Assembly (NCBI GenBank): GCA_032622095.1
Contig: CP136066.1
Span: forward strand, 187,960,716 to 188,024,715
DNA length: 64,000 bases
Reading direction: 5' to 3'
DNA from: Siphonodentalium dalli
Taxonomy: Eukaryota > Mollusca > Scaphopoda > Gadilida > Siphonodentaliidae
Shown: in pieces, positions 27,601-42,600 of the stretch
Layout: each line of letters opens with the position of its first letter
How positions within the stretch are numbered: the stretch's first letter is position 1
The notes under the pieces: generated by a model
What the model was told of the DNA's origin: nothing
The model's database searches: none
What the model saw: the letters and a program-made list of their open reading frames with translations, nothing else
Made by a program: the position numbers and the translations under genes

Positions 27601-30600
27601 CACTCTAGCCAGTCCGTATTTTATAAGCTTATTATGAGTAAAACATTATGAGTTTCTCAAAGAAATACTAATATTTTATCCCTATGAGCCAGTGTATGCA
27701 CTTTGCAGTAGCTTTCCGAGGAGTCACTTCACCCTGGTAAAAAGCTTTTAACCCTTTCATGACTGGAGCTTCCTGGAATATTGCGAAAACCCTGTGCCAA
27801 TGCATTCTCTTATATGTGCGAGTCTCACGTATAAGAGCATGGATTGGACTAACAATATTTACCTTGACGTTGTAAGCCAGTGCATTATCTTATATATACA
27901 AGGCTCTCTATGGGAGACTCACATACAAACCTTGAAATAGTGTGTCTGTAATTTGCAGAATGAGGTCCCCAGAGGGTGAATTTAGTGATGCTACCCCGCA
28001 TATCGGGCTAGCATCACCAAATTCACCCTCTGGGGACCTCTTTCTGCTTACACCTCAGCAGAATGAGGTTCCCAGAGGGTGAATTTGGTGATGCTAGCCC
28101 ACTATGCGAGGTAGCATCACTAAATTCACCCTCTGGGAACCTCATTCTGCAAATGACAGACACACTATTTCAAGGCTTGCTCACATATATAAGATAATGC
28201 ACTGGTACAAAGATCTTTAATGCTGCACCAGCACAGCTCCCATCATGAGAGGGTTCATATCAGAGACCAGCCTAGAGGGCGATTTGGTAGACATCGACAT
28301 CTTCTCCCTAAAATGTGTCACTTTTCCATTTTTTTTGTCTCTGGGAGAAGTGTCTGATCTGTCTCATATACATGTACCATTATGCATGTCCCAACAGCAT
28401 ATTTAAAGTATATTTACTGATTATAATGGTGTTCTTACTCACTAAAATTGTTTTATAAATGGGCTTTTGTGCTGTATAATACTTATTGGATCATAGAAGG
28501 ATGATGTTGAAGTGTAATTTGAGCCACTGTTACTTTTCCCTGATAACTATCCATTTCTCACTAATAACCAAACATGGAGAAGTGACTTCTCCCAATTTGA
28601 AACCACTTGGCCTGGCCCCCAGGGAGAATTGACACATTTCAGAGACAATAAACATGCATGCCAAATTGCATTGAGATCCATGGCTGTGATACTCAGGTGG
28701 ACGGTAAAAAAAAAACATTATATCTATGAAAACAAAGGATAACTCTAGAACAAATTTTGTTTAGATCCGATTAACCATGGATGTGATATTTTAGTTGATG
28801 GGCTAAAAAACAAAGATTTCCAGATAACAAAGAAGAATAACTCTAGAATGGAAAATGCAAACAATGTCACATTTTTTTAAAGTCATTATGGCGAATCTCC
28901 ATAACAAATTTCATTCAGATCCAATAACCCATGGTTGAGATATAGGCCCGGACAGACAGAAAAACACTATTTCCAGAAGAAAAATGAAGAATAACTCTAG
29001 AAAGGAAAACAAGAACAACATCATTGGCCCCTCTTTGGAACATACTCCTGATTCCGAACATCCAAACCAAATTTCATTCAGATCCAATAACCTGTCGGAG
29101 ATATATGCCTGGACAGACAGACATACAGACTAAGTTAATCTAGTATACCTCCCATTTTTCCTCGAAATCTGAGGTATATATTACTCACCTGAGTAAGGTT
29201 GGAGGCCGGCATCAACAGTCTTATTTTCACTACCCTGGTATATCTCCTCTATTGGTATATTCTGGCATGTGTCCCTACCCGTCCTGTACATTGGACATCC
29301 ATCAAGATTTACATTACTGAGCGACTCCACAATAGCACCTGTGTCTATCTCCAACACTCCAATTCTCAACTCCCGAATGCAGCCTCCAAATCCTACAACA
29401 TATCAATAAAAACAAGAGGTGTGAATGTCCAAATAGGACTGAGAATACCCACCCGCAGTGCACATATGCTACAAAAAAGGTAGCTATATTCCAACCAATC
29501 TCGTAATCACGGATGCACAGGTTGTCATGGTGATAGATATCTATACTAAGTTTCATAGAAATTCCTATTGCTAAATGTTTTCCTCAAAGAGTTGAATTAT
29601 AGATACCAATGTGAGAACGAAGCCACAGAAACAAGAAGAATTTTCGAAGGTTCCTTTTAGAAAAGGTTAAACAGGTATAACATGTACAGTAATGCCCTAA
29701 ATAATATCACTGAGAGCTTTCTGATGAATGGCAACAAGCCATATTTCGGACTAAATCCTGAAAAATTACCCATAATTCTGCTGTGGTTAAGGAGTCAATT
29801 ATTTAGGGCATTACTGTACGCATGAGTCAACACCAATAAACTTGAGTGTCATTCGCTGGCTCGAAAACTCACTCAATTGCTATACCCTGCAAATACAAAA
29901 ACCCCCCCACCAATATCACAATGCCGTCTAAGGTTATAGACGTTGTACCAATACGCCGTATACAGGAAGAAAGTTCAAGAATTTAAAATCTGAAATATTG
30001 TCGCTGGGAGTTTATAAGGTATATGAAAGATATGTGAATGAAGTGAGCGAGATGTGAACGAATTGGAAGAATGTCACTCGATCTCTGTAAATAATGTGCA
30101 TCTCTGTTTTTGTATTAACATTCATTCACTGATGCATGTTCATTCCAATAAAAACATTTAAACGAATAGAAAAGTTTTATAGAAATTCACCAGGAAACGA
30201 AGGAGTACAAGCTTGCACAAAATGACAAAATTTAGTATTTGAAAAATGGTAATAACTCCACTAAAAAAGTTGGGACAGACCTCATAATCGCAGGTGCACA
30301 TGCATGGTTCCTGCATCTATTTTGTGATAAAATTCAAGGTTATTCCAGGAGTATCTAAGGCAGGATCCCAGTGATTTTCAAGGATCCATCTCGCTAGAAA
30401 TTCAAGGGTATTCCAGGAGTAGGGTCGGCAGATACATAGACTAATGACTTATCAAGTGCATACAGTAATGCTCTAAGTAATCGACTTCTTAACCACAAAA
30501 AAATTATGGGTAACTTTTCAGGATTTAGTCGGAAATATGGCTTGTTGCCATTCATCGGAAAGCTCTCCAATCCTGAAAAGTTACCCATAATTCTGCTGTG

Positions 30601-33600
30601 GTTAAGCAGTCGATTACTTACAGCATTACTGTACATGTTACATATTAGTATTACAAGAGACTGATGAGCATAAAGTACTTCACACGGCTGGTACATGATA
30701 TAGTACAAAGTATTTGGTGAGATAAAAAGTGTTGTAACTAAATATGTTGAGAATTTTTTGTTTAGAATGGGAAACTAGCGCATATTACCCCATGTTGGCA
30801 ACATCTAATGGTTTTATGCTGAGTTGACACTCAAGTTCCACGGACTGGGCCCACTAGAATATCGATCCCACAAATTTTGGAAACAGCATTTTCCACCTAG
30901 CATACTTTCATTTTAATACTAGGCCAGCTAAATCAATTTAATTTCTGTGTGTGTATGCAATTGTGACGATTAAAATTAAATACATCGAAAGAAAGTTTTA
31001 ACGAACGTGTTTACCCAATCACAGAGCCCAAACAGTAATGAAACTTCCGCGCACTGTTTCGTGGTGCCATTGAAACAGAAACCATGGATTAAATTTAGGA
31101 ATATGGAAATAGCGAGCTTACTGGGTTTTTCCAGGAATTACCATAAATACTCGAATTTTCTATCAAACATAATTATTTTGCCGATCTCTTCGTGTAATTG
31201 TTCCAAATCCCACGATTGTAATGGAATGCCAACTATTCAAGGGTTTTCCAACATTTCAAGGATTTATACATGGCTAATATTCAAGGGTTTTCAAGGAGTT
31301 AGGTGAAATCCAAGGGTATTCAAGGGCCTTGGAATTGGATTTTCATATTCAAGGGTGTTCAAGGAAATTCAGGGAGCAGCAGAAACCATGTCAAGTTTCC
31401 ACGGAACTAAATAACTGTTCCAAGTTTAAATAACAGTGGTACTATGTCCATAAATTCACAGAAAATGATTTCCGACAGATATACCTTTTCTTAGCGCCAA
31501 AATACAACGAAAATATCCCCGAAGCAGTAGAGTTCCAAGAAAAACAAGATGGCATTAGGACCCTGCGAATAGTGGGGTTTTTATCAAATAAAATTTCGAA
31601 CCGAATAGCTCTCAAAAAAACTGAAAATGAATCAAATATCGAATCGAATATTTCATAATCTTACTTGCCAAAATTATAAGATAAAGTTATGTTTCCCGTA
31701 AGATCTATTAAATAAAACATGTTGTCTTCTTTGGTGAACAGTGGATCGACAATTAAAGATAAATTCTTCAAAATATAACAAACAATTTCTATATATAAAA
31801 ACTTCTGACGTCACTTGTGGGGAATTCCACATCGATTCAAAGCACAGAATAGGAGATGGACTATTGCAGAATTACACAATCACGACTTTCTAAACTATAA
31901 AACGCGTTTTTTTTATTAAAGGTCTTTGACCTGAACTAAAGTCAAAACTAAGCAAACACAATGAAATTTCCATGGAATAAAGTATAACTCTTATATTCGT
32001 GATTGCGAAACAAGAGGGTTAGAACAGTTAAAATTAACTTAAAACAACATATTGTGAGGAAATACTTGCGAGTTTATCTACTTTTTATACTTCGCAGATG
32101 TGTATGTTAAAATATTACCGATAAATGCATTACGTTAGCATTCACTGGTTTGGTGTATTCGAAATTACTATTCGTTGTTTCAAAGTCAAATCGTATTTGA
32201 ATCGATAATATAATATTGAGGTCAAATCGTATAACAAAACAATATCGAATATTCGCAGGGGGCTAGATGGCATCTATCGACCCCATATGAATCCATATTC
32301 AACTATGGGTCGGAGTCAATCAAGGTGAACCTAATATCCCCTTATCTCATATCAGTAGATCTCCATTCTCATTGGTCAATCTAATAGGCCCGCATTATAA
32401 TGTGTTATTTATCGCCTCGGTCAGTGTTATCAATCCTTCGGTCCCACTATTTAATGGGGAAGCATATTAAAAATGCATTTCACTGATAATGATATAACAG
32501 CGATATAATTTTGAATAAACATACATACCTTCATAGTCATGGTGTATTTCCTTTAGTATTTCTTTAGCCTTTGAATCAAATGGAACTCCACCCAGGTACA
32601 ATTTGGAAGAAATCTTCACATCAACTTTCAAAGAAGTATCTCCATCCAATACCTTTCCGAGTTTATCAACTTTTATCGTAGCTTGTTGCCCGCTCTTACT
32701 GAATTCCAGTTCCCACCAGTGTCCATTACAAAACAGGTCGTCACCAGCATAAGTCACTTTTCCAATAATTTTCCCGTCACTAAATTCGAAAATCAGCTGA
32801 CCATTAACAACGGCCATTATCACATAAACATTCTCGTTACCATGTGCGAAGAACATGAGACCATTTTTCAGTTCTGTCCGGATCGCGAATTGTACTTTGA
32901 AATCCTTTCCTCCATCAAATGTTTCAAAAGGAAGCACTGAAAAACCTGCAATATTCAAACTTCAAGTAATATAAATGTAATATGTACTGTTCACCCATGA
33001 GTAAGCCCGGTATAGACCCATCAGTAAGCCCGGGGGCCCGTGAATTATTTTGCACAAAAACTTGGGACTGGGCTTACCTTCGAGGACCCCCACATGCAAA
33101 ATCTCAGTTTGCATTCATAGTGCTAAATAAATGCCATGTTTTATATTATATCATGATGTATATTATTTTATTTAATGAAAATAATTTGTTTTTGTGTTTT
33201 ATTATGTTAGATAATATATTATAATAAGACACAAAGATCATCTTATATAGTTTAATACAGCATATTGGGAAACACAATGGGGCAGGTAGTATTAATAAAT
33301 TTGCAATGGAAATTAGATCAAGTAATGCTACTTTTGTGCATGAATATTTGTCACCACATTCAGAGTTAACCTGACATCAATGTATGCTTACCCTCTAAGT
33401 TCTAAAAATGGGGTCGGCTTATCTATGAGGACCAACCCGTGATTTTTTGGGAGCAAACACATAGACTGGGCTTATCCTCAGGGACGAGCTTTCTGACGCG
33501 TGTATACAGTAAACTGGGCTTATCCTCAGGGACGGGCTTACTGACGCGTGTATACAGTAGACTGGGCTTATCCTCAGGTATGGGCTTACTGACGGCCGTT

Positions 33601-36600
33601 ACACAGTAGACTGGGCGTATACAGTCAGGCCCCAAGCTTGGAGGCGATTGGGGCGAAGTTCTCGCCTTCTATCCGGCGACTTCGCCCTCAAATGTCCGCG
33701 AGGCAAAAATGAAGTCGCCTTCCAAATTTGACCAAACTGAGATTTACTGGTGGAAATTTGACTTGTTATGCAAGAAAAAATATATTAAAATATACCTGTC
33801 ATAATGTTGTTGTCCTATCTCTCTTAACCATTGGGTGAATCATTTCCTTAAAATATCCCTTTCTGATCAGAGAAGAAGTGCACACTCAATCAAATAATTA
33901 GACCAATACAGTTCCATGAGTTTTTAAATTGCTACAAGAACGCCGTTCCGCTTTTCAGATATTAAAAAATTACGACATTATCAGATTATGTACTAGGCGC
34001 TTCCGAAGTTCTTTTCGGCAATGCATCGCACTTTTGGGAGAGACTTCTCCCTGTTTTCAACCCCTAGCTTGGGCCCTGTATAAGGTATAGTAATTAGGAA
34101 GAGTAAATATAAAACATACAACTAAAGTTATCAATAATTTGCTGAAAGTATAATTTGTGGCTTCTTATGCCATGAATTAAAGGGGTACTGCTGGGTACTG
34201 TACACTAAATCCGACCTTTATGGGACCATCTCCTTTTATACTCAACAGAATATATGCAACAAATAAATGAATTTAAGCCATGGATTGGTGCAATATGCAC
34301 TCATGTGATCTATGATCGATGCAAACAACATGGTAATTATAATGAAAATGAGTATAAAAAGAGACGGTGCCATAAATGGCTTGATTTAGTGCACAGTTCC
34401 CCTTTAAGTACATAAAATAGATTTCAAAACTCAAAATCTAATAAATGAGCTTTGAAGGGTGGGTTTCTTGACTCGGCACTAATCCATGGCTCAAATTCAT
34501 TCATTTGTTGCATATACTCTGTTGAGTATAATCAGGGTTTCCGTTATACCGGCAGGGGGTCCCCTTGACGGCCCCGTTCCCCTCGCCAAGTTTTCCCCTC
34601 CTGCCATACCCCAGGACATACTGCATGTCTATAAAGGTATAAAGATGTTTAAAACTTCTGAATTTTGTTGGAATAGTACTAAGGAATTTTAAAAGGTGAA
34701 TTTATTTTATATCTTGTGAGTGTACACACTCTAAACGCGTTGTTATACAGAAAATTGAAAAAGGAAGTGATCGGAACTGACATCGCTAGAAGCTATGCCT
34801 TTGAGGCTGGTTAGTTACGTTGCGGTTAGTACCCGGTTATCTTATGCAAAAGAGCAGTATTTTAATCGTACCTGTCATGTTTTATACCGCAAAATATACT
34901 GTTCACTTTGTAATAGAGCGAGAGAGAAATGTGGGAGTAGCCACACCGGGCATCCGAAGGCATCTTACCACTGCCCACAAAGAATACTCATCGGCCAGAT
35001 ATGTAATCAGCCTTCTATATTTACACTGTAGCTGCTAAAATATATTCCGATTACGTTATGCATCCGAAATATCTGCTGGGTCTTCGACAGTGAGTCTTTT
35101 AACATTAACGAGCACGTTTAACTCGGGATCCAAATTACTGGTGTTCTGTACTTCATAAATTAATTTATATCTAATAAATTTACTAGTTTTAAAGTTACAG
35201 GTACATGTATAAGGTTTGATAGCTTGGCACTTGGGCAGAAATGGAACAAAACAATCTGCCATTTCTACTCTCACACGATTCTATTGGCCGATATAATGAA
35301 AGTAGTTCAACCAGTGCTAAAACAGGCCAGTTTTACCTGGATTTTTCCCCTTGACGGCTACCGGCCCCATTCCCCTACCCCCTAGTGGAAACCCTGGTAT
35401 AATACAGGTAGGTCCCATAATTCGCTAGATTTAGTGTACAGTACCGCTTTAAGGTTGTGTGAAACAACCCATTGAGATGTCAGAACGAAAATAACAAATA
35501 CTTTTGTTCAAAGTAATAGTTTTCCAAAATTTATATTCAAATTGGAAACATGCAATGTCATTATTTATTCCTGTTGGCAGAATAATTTCCATGTTTATGG
35601 TTTATCAGAAATTTATTCAATACGAATGAAGAAATAAATATTAAAAGTGAAACGTCATGTTTTCTGCAATGTGATAAGGAAATCATTATTAATTTTGTTT
35701 AAGCCCAGCCGTTTCAAGGTCGTTTTTCCATGCTAAAATGAGATTATGTGTTAAAATGGATCTCATCCCAATTTTATACGTAATTTATTAACCTCGTCCA
35801 CAAAATTTGAATCGAGCCTCGCTCAGGGCTCATGCTGGCCACAATAGTCTTCAGCCAAAATTTCAGCCAAATGAATTTTTTTTTAGCCAATTGTCTCTAA
35901 TATACAAACATAACATACAATGATGCTTACATCGTGAAATAATATGTTAGTGGTTGACAGTTAAATTTCAGCAATTATATGTGAAGTCTGCTGTTAATAC
36001 TTTGACATTTAGCACTAGATCATGGGACAAAAGCAGTATGAAAATCAAAAATATCAATTGAAGACATTCTATGCATATTTTCATTAACTGATTCAAGTTA
36101 AGCACATGGCACAGATAAGCTGTTTCTAAGTTAAAGCCTTAACTAGTAATCTAAACACATCTATTGTATTGTCAGGATTAGCTCCTGATCAACATCCCTA
36201 GTAAGAGTTACTATAATTAGACAATGCATGGTCCTATTAATCACTCCGTCATAAAGCAATAAATGAGTATGTACTAAGGAAACAACTTTTGGTGATTTAC
36301 TTCATAAAAAATCGTATCTACTTTGTTAAAAAACTTAAGCCATTTTCTTAGCCAAAAGTGATTTTTTTTAGCCAAATTAAATTATTTTTTTTGAGCAATT
36401 TGCTATTTGGCACCCGCCAGCGCGAGCCCTGGCCTCACTAAAGCTCGGCATGAATCAAATTTAGTGCACTCGGTTAATAAATTTTGTATAAAATTGCCAC
36501 TCATTAGAGATCCTCTATATCCTCAGTGAGAGCTTTCCGATGAATGGCAACAAGCCATATTTCTGACTAAATCCTGAAAAGTTACCCATAATTCTGCTGT

Positions 36601-39600
36601 GGTTAATGTGTCGATTATTTAGGGCATTACTGTAACTGCAAGGGAGAATCCATTCAAAAATGAAAGGGTTAATAACCAACTAACCTTTGCCAAGAAAATG
36701 GATTCCATTATCTAATTCAGCAGGACAGCCGTCCCATTCGAAGGATGCTAAACTCTTAGATATAGCATCCTCGAAATTGATTTTCTTCCAAACTTCATAC
36801 GGATGAATCTGATGTAACATCTCTATATCTCGTACACATCCGCTGAAACCTTGTCTGATAATCTACAAACACAAAGCTATGTATAAAAATGCAAAAAGTT
36901 TATTTGATTTTCCTTTTTTGATATTAAACCATTGTTTAGCTAAATAAAGTAAAAAGCTGTGGAACATTCAAAGTTGTGGCAGAGTCTTATTTTTGCATCA
37001 GGAATTTTTTTCCCATAATTTCTTGACAATTTCACAATAAACTGAGCAGTGAAGGAAGTTTAATTGGAATAAAAAGCCGCTCGACGACCAGTGGCTTCAT
37101 TTGGAGCAGGGGCTTTGTAGAAATATATGGATAAAATACCTGTGCATTGAATCAATACTGAGCTGCATATAAATAACCAAATCTGAAGAAAAAAAACTCT
37201 TAAAGTCGAAATAAACCCTCAAATTGGCACAAAATCAACAAAACTATCAGTTGAAAAATCATGTCGACAAGGACCATAACTTTATAACTGTGGTAAAAAA
37301 GGGCAGACCGAACCTAAATTCAAACATGACCTGTATTTTCAGATGAGTAATCCATATGCTAAATTTGAAAACTAACAGTAAGCTATAACTAAATCTATCA
37401 CCTGGAAACCAAAATCGTCAAATTATAAGTCAACAAGGAACATAACTCTGGTAAAAAATAGGTGGTAGGAACCCAAATTTGAACATTTCCTGTATTTTCA
37501 TTTGAGTGATCCATATATCAAATTTGAAAAAACAATCAGATAACTAAAACAAAAGTTATCACCTGGAAACCAAAAGAATTGGCAAATTCTAAGTCGACAA
37601 TGACAACAACTCCGGCACAAATGGGCAGACCGAATCCAAATTCGAACTTGACCTGTATTTTCATGTGACTAAGCCACATACAAAATATGATTTAAATTAA
37701 AATTAAAATTAAAGTTATAACCCGGAAACCAAAATAATTGGCAAATTCTAAGTCGACAAGGACCATAACTCTGGCAAAAATTGGCGAACCGAACCCAAAT
37801 TTTAACTTGTCCTATATTTCCATGTGAGAGATCCACAAAATTTGAAAACAGTCAGATAACTAAAATTAATGTTATCATCCGAAAACCATTAGGGCCAGTC
37901 ACACAGACTTACTCACAAAATATTTTTTTTAGACAGACGGACACCACTGATTTCCATAGTCCCCCCAATTGTTTTTTATGGGGACAATTATGGTGCATCA
38001 TTACATTGTCATTTTATCACACATTGTCATTTTATCAATGAATTCCATGTACATCCAGGGGTGGCACAAAGACCGCCCATGTGGCCATGCCTCTCCTGTA
38101 CAATATATGCGTGACTATTTTGAATAATTCATTGTTAACATATGATTGTAAATATTGTACAAATAAACAATCAATCAATTAAGCTATGGGAAAATCAAAT
38201 TTGTTATACTAAGAGGTATGCGATGAAACTTCCATCTTTGCATGTAACCATTCTTTAACCCTTTACCCAACAAACCGGCCAAAAACGGCCAAATAAAGTT
38301 GCAACAGCCTAAATTATCTTGGGTCTGTCTCAATAAAACCATACAAATATGGATATCATTGGAACCGGCTCATTGACCACATTGTGATGGTTACAGTTAT
38401 GCCCTGTGCCAATGCATTCTCTTATATATGCGAGTCGACCATAGGTCGCCTCGCATATATAAGAGAATGCATTTATATATATTTTTAATGTGTTAAGCCA
38501 ATGCATTCTCTTATATATGCGAGGCGACCTATGGTCGACTCGCATATATAAGAGAATGCATTGGCACAGGGCCCTTCTGTTGGGTAAAGGGTTAATGATG
38601 AGAGAAATTTGGTCAACCAGGTTGTCAACAATTAGACAGAATATACCTGAGCCCTGTCATCTTTGATAATGCGCCTGATGGCATAATCTGCTGGTAGTCC
38701 TCCGACGTAGAGTCCAGAATTGTTTCCAATAATATTTCCAGAAGCACAGGGTTTTGTACTGTTTCCTGTTGATGAAACATGAAATTGTAAATTCAAGCCT
38801 GGAAATAGTGTGTCTGACATTTGCAGAATGAGGTCCCCAGAGGGCACTAGCATCACTAAATGCACCCACTGGGGACCTCATTCTGCTTAGCCCTCATCTT
38901 CTGGGAAGTATCTATAGTCTAAAATTAACATTGTTTTTAGTTACTTTTTCCCTTCTGTTTAGTTTCTATATCCCTTAAATTGCAGAAGATAAAATGCATA
39001 ATCGAGGTGACTAATGGATGAACATCAACAACTTCAACTTCAATCTGATCCTAGGTCTCAGCAAAATGAGGTTCCCAGAGAGTGAATTTGGTGATGCTCG
39101 CCTGCCATACGGGATAGCGTCACTAAATTCACCCTCTGGGGACCTCACTATTCAAAAGTGACATTCAGGTTTTAATAAATATTGTCATCAGATCTGTTCT
39201 TGTCTTTCAACAAGTGTATTGCCTCAATAGAACAAGTATCTTCTACCAGATACAACAAAAAACATCACCATTTTAGAAATAATTGTAACATTAAGGAGAA
39301 TGATAAAACATATTGAACTGTTATGAAATTTCAGGTTCTTTATATGCCAGTCAGGCAAATGTTATATTTGATATAGCAGGTACGAAAGTAAAATATGAAG
39401 ATAAATGGTCAGATTGGGAACAGGACCACCTGCCCCAGGGACTACCCACCCCAATCGACCCGGGACAACCAGAACAGAGACAACCCGACCCCAAAGAAGA
39501 TTTTTTTTTTTGGGTTAACCCTTTCATGATGGGAGTTGCGCTGGTGCAGCATAAAATATCCTATGCCAGTGCATTCTCTTATATATGCGAGTCTCCCATA

Positions 39601-42600
39601 AGGAGCCTCGCATATATAAGAGAATGCACTGGCTTACAAGGTCGCAGCAAATATTGTTAGGCCAATGTATTCTCTTACATATGCGAGGCTCTCTATGGGA
39701 GATTCACATATATAAGAGAATGCATTGGCACACGGTATTCACAAAATTTCAGGAAGCTCCAGTCATGGAAGGGTTAAAATAAGAATAAAATATGGGAAAC
39801 ATGATATGATATAGATACCTATAGTTGTGATACAATGGAATGTAATATTATTATTTATCTTCGGCAACATCGGGATACATGGACATTTAATACCTGGATG
39901 TCTCCTTTTAAATAAAGTGTGTTTTTCAGAGGTTATCCGATTAATTCACACCAATAAGAATAATTCAGTAGCTGACCTAAGGATCCGGCGTCAGGTGACA
40001 TCAAATTCGGCGTGCGAGAGCAACGTCACGATTGGTGGAAACTGCCAGTTCAAAGGTCATTCATATACCCCTGATGTTTCACGTGCTCATATACCCCCGA
40101 TGTTTGGCGCACGTTCTCTTATATCCCGCTGTCAAGGGTGATGGGGGACATGGTGATTTAAACGCGGCGTTGTAGCCAATCAGATTGCTAGTTCCAACCG
40201 GACGAGGGGACAAAAAGTTATTATACAATGTTGTGTACAGTATGTGTTTTTCTTGTACAAGTCCAGGTTGTGGTGAAAAGTCATATTGGACGAGACACGC
40301 AGGGTCAAGTCCAATATGACTTTTCACCACAACCTGGACGAGTACAAGAAAAACACATACTGTACACAGCATTGTATAATGACATTTTTATTATCCATCT
40401 GTATGTTTATCCAAATTTTGGGAATAAAATTGTTTGGTTATTTTTGGTATTTGTCAGCAATTAATTCTCTATAAAAGCCTGTATTTTGATCGTCAGAAAG
40501 CATAATTTGGAACAGTAAACACGGAAGTGAAACATCTGGTAAATCCACCAGTGTTGCGCGAGCATCTTTCGCAATAGAGTTAATTCGTGACATCACAGAG
40601 TCCCAATAAAAAAGTGATATTGCACACTTGGGAGTCCAATATGACATTCGGGAGTCCAATATGACTTTTTCCCGGATTAGCACGTGGCAGTTTTTGCCCA
40701 ATCAGAAATAGTGTTAGTTAAGGGATGGATAATAATACTATATTATGGTGTATAACATATGTGAACAATATATATATCAGACTTATGAAGGCACGGACTC
40801 AGTATGAGTGTTCATTACTTCAAATGTGCTTAATACAGTGAGCGTGAACAAATTCTCATTTCTTATCGAAAAGGCCATGTATCAATCGGAATAGCACATT
40901 GAGATGTCTTTCTTTTCCCCCATGTCGGGGTTTGAACCTGCACTGACCTCATCTAACCCAGACTGCAATGATCTTATTCACAACCTAACCACCTCGGCTA
41001 TGGGGACATCCTTAAAAAGGAAGCCCTTTCACCGAGTTAGGAAGCGTTTCAGTCCGAACATGGGTCGAATATTGACACAGAACAGATCTACCATTACATT
41101 GGAACAGCACAATGAACTTCCCCCAAAATTGTATCTGTGACCATATATGATTACTGGTACTGGTGTATATATATATCAGAGTTATGGAGGTACAGACCCA
41201 GTATGGGTGTTCATTGCTTCAAATGTGCTTACTTCAGTGAGTGTGAAGAAATTCTCATTTATTATCGAAATGGCAATGTATATGTAGATATAAAGTATAT
41301 GGTAGTACAACATATATTCATGAAAACTGAATATATAGGGCCAAAATTTTTTTTTTTTTTATTCTCGGGCATAGCCGCGTCTGGAAAAAAGGCGTAATAA
41401 AATGGTTCAACGCAGGAACCATTTTTATGATTTTCAATTTGATAACATGAAAATAGGAAACTAGAAAAGAGAAATTAGTTATGTTTCAAACATCGAATAT
41501 GATAGACATACAAAGGTATATTGTCACCACAATCTGCCCAACCCCCAAGTTTATTAAGTCAAATGTGTTACCGTGCGGAAAACAATTATGAGATTTCCAA
41601 TTTCGGGAACGCAAACCGGAAAGAAATATGGTGCATATTGGCGATGTGTATATATACGATAATAGCATAGTGTGTTTTGAGATGTGTGTTATCTCAACGA
41701 GTTAGAAGTATGATTTTTCGCGAGGCTCTGCCGAGCGAAAAATCATACTTCTAACGAGTTGAGATAACACACATCTCAAAACACACTATGCTATTGTTGT
41801 ATTTATCTTATGCCAACTGATACTATCATTTTTGGTCAAATTAAGCCTAATTTATGACAGTTTTCAGACAAAAACAACCTACATTTTGGTCATTTCGAAG
41901 AGCAATTCCCGTTACGCATGAATACGCAGTTACAGTACATGTGATGAGGTCGCGAATTTATGGAACATTGGGGTGATTTGTCAGCAACAAACATGATATA
42001 ATTCCTGATTTAATATGAATCCATGTACATAAATCGGAACAGTGAAATTCTTTCAATAACATATAAATGTTCTGAGACAAAAAGCAAAGATATTCAAACT
42101 GTTACAGTTCAGAATTCGTTAGATTGAAAATAACCATGCAAGTTCTGAGAAAAGTGTACATCGTACATTTTGCAAATTTTGTGGGGTGCAAGCTGTCTAA
42201 AATGACGGGAACAGAATAGTGAAAGCTTAAAATTTAGTCCTATTAGGGTCATGTTATCATGTTTCATTGAATGTGTAGCTACATTACTATTTTATTCCAT
42301 TTGTATGCATTAATTTATTCGTTTAAATCATTCGAAACGCTGAAGTAAATGTGACCCAATTTCGAGGCGAGAGTTTTTTGTTGATACGTCGCCAAGGCAA
42401 GCATGACGTCACGAGGCGAAAGGTCACGCTGCGCATAGTCCGTTTCTTGAAATGATAATACACATATGTAAGATATCACGATAATTTAATACACACTATA
42501 ACATCACACCGGTATAAGATAAGCTGGTTTAATATAATAGTATTTGAAGTTTTTATGGCTAGCATGTATAGTTACTATAGTATAGATGGATAAATATTAA

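Noticed and set aside
33423-33635. Peptide with repeated VSKPVPEDKPSLLYTR
   Set aside because: Direct result of the tandem terminal repeats of family E, not a protein.
34795-35038. Short plus-strand frames with C-x-x-C-like spacing
   Set aside because: They lie inside a hAT-like element (34533-35396) and show no recognisable domain.
39335-39500. An additional usherin exon between exons 6 and 7
   Set aside because: It is on the opposite strand, and the phases of exons 6 and 7 already match with a complete LamG sequence.
40910-41007. Functional tRNA gene on the minus strand
   Set aside because: A and B boxes are present, but the cloverleaf is not complete and a SINE body follows; called a tRNA-derived SINE.
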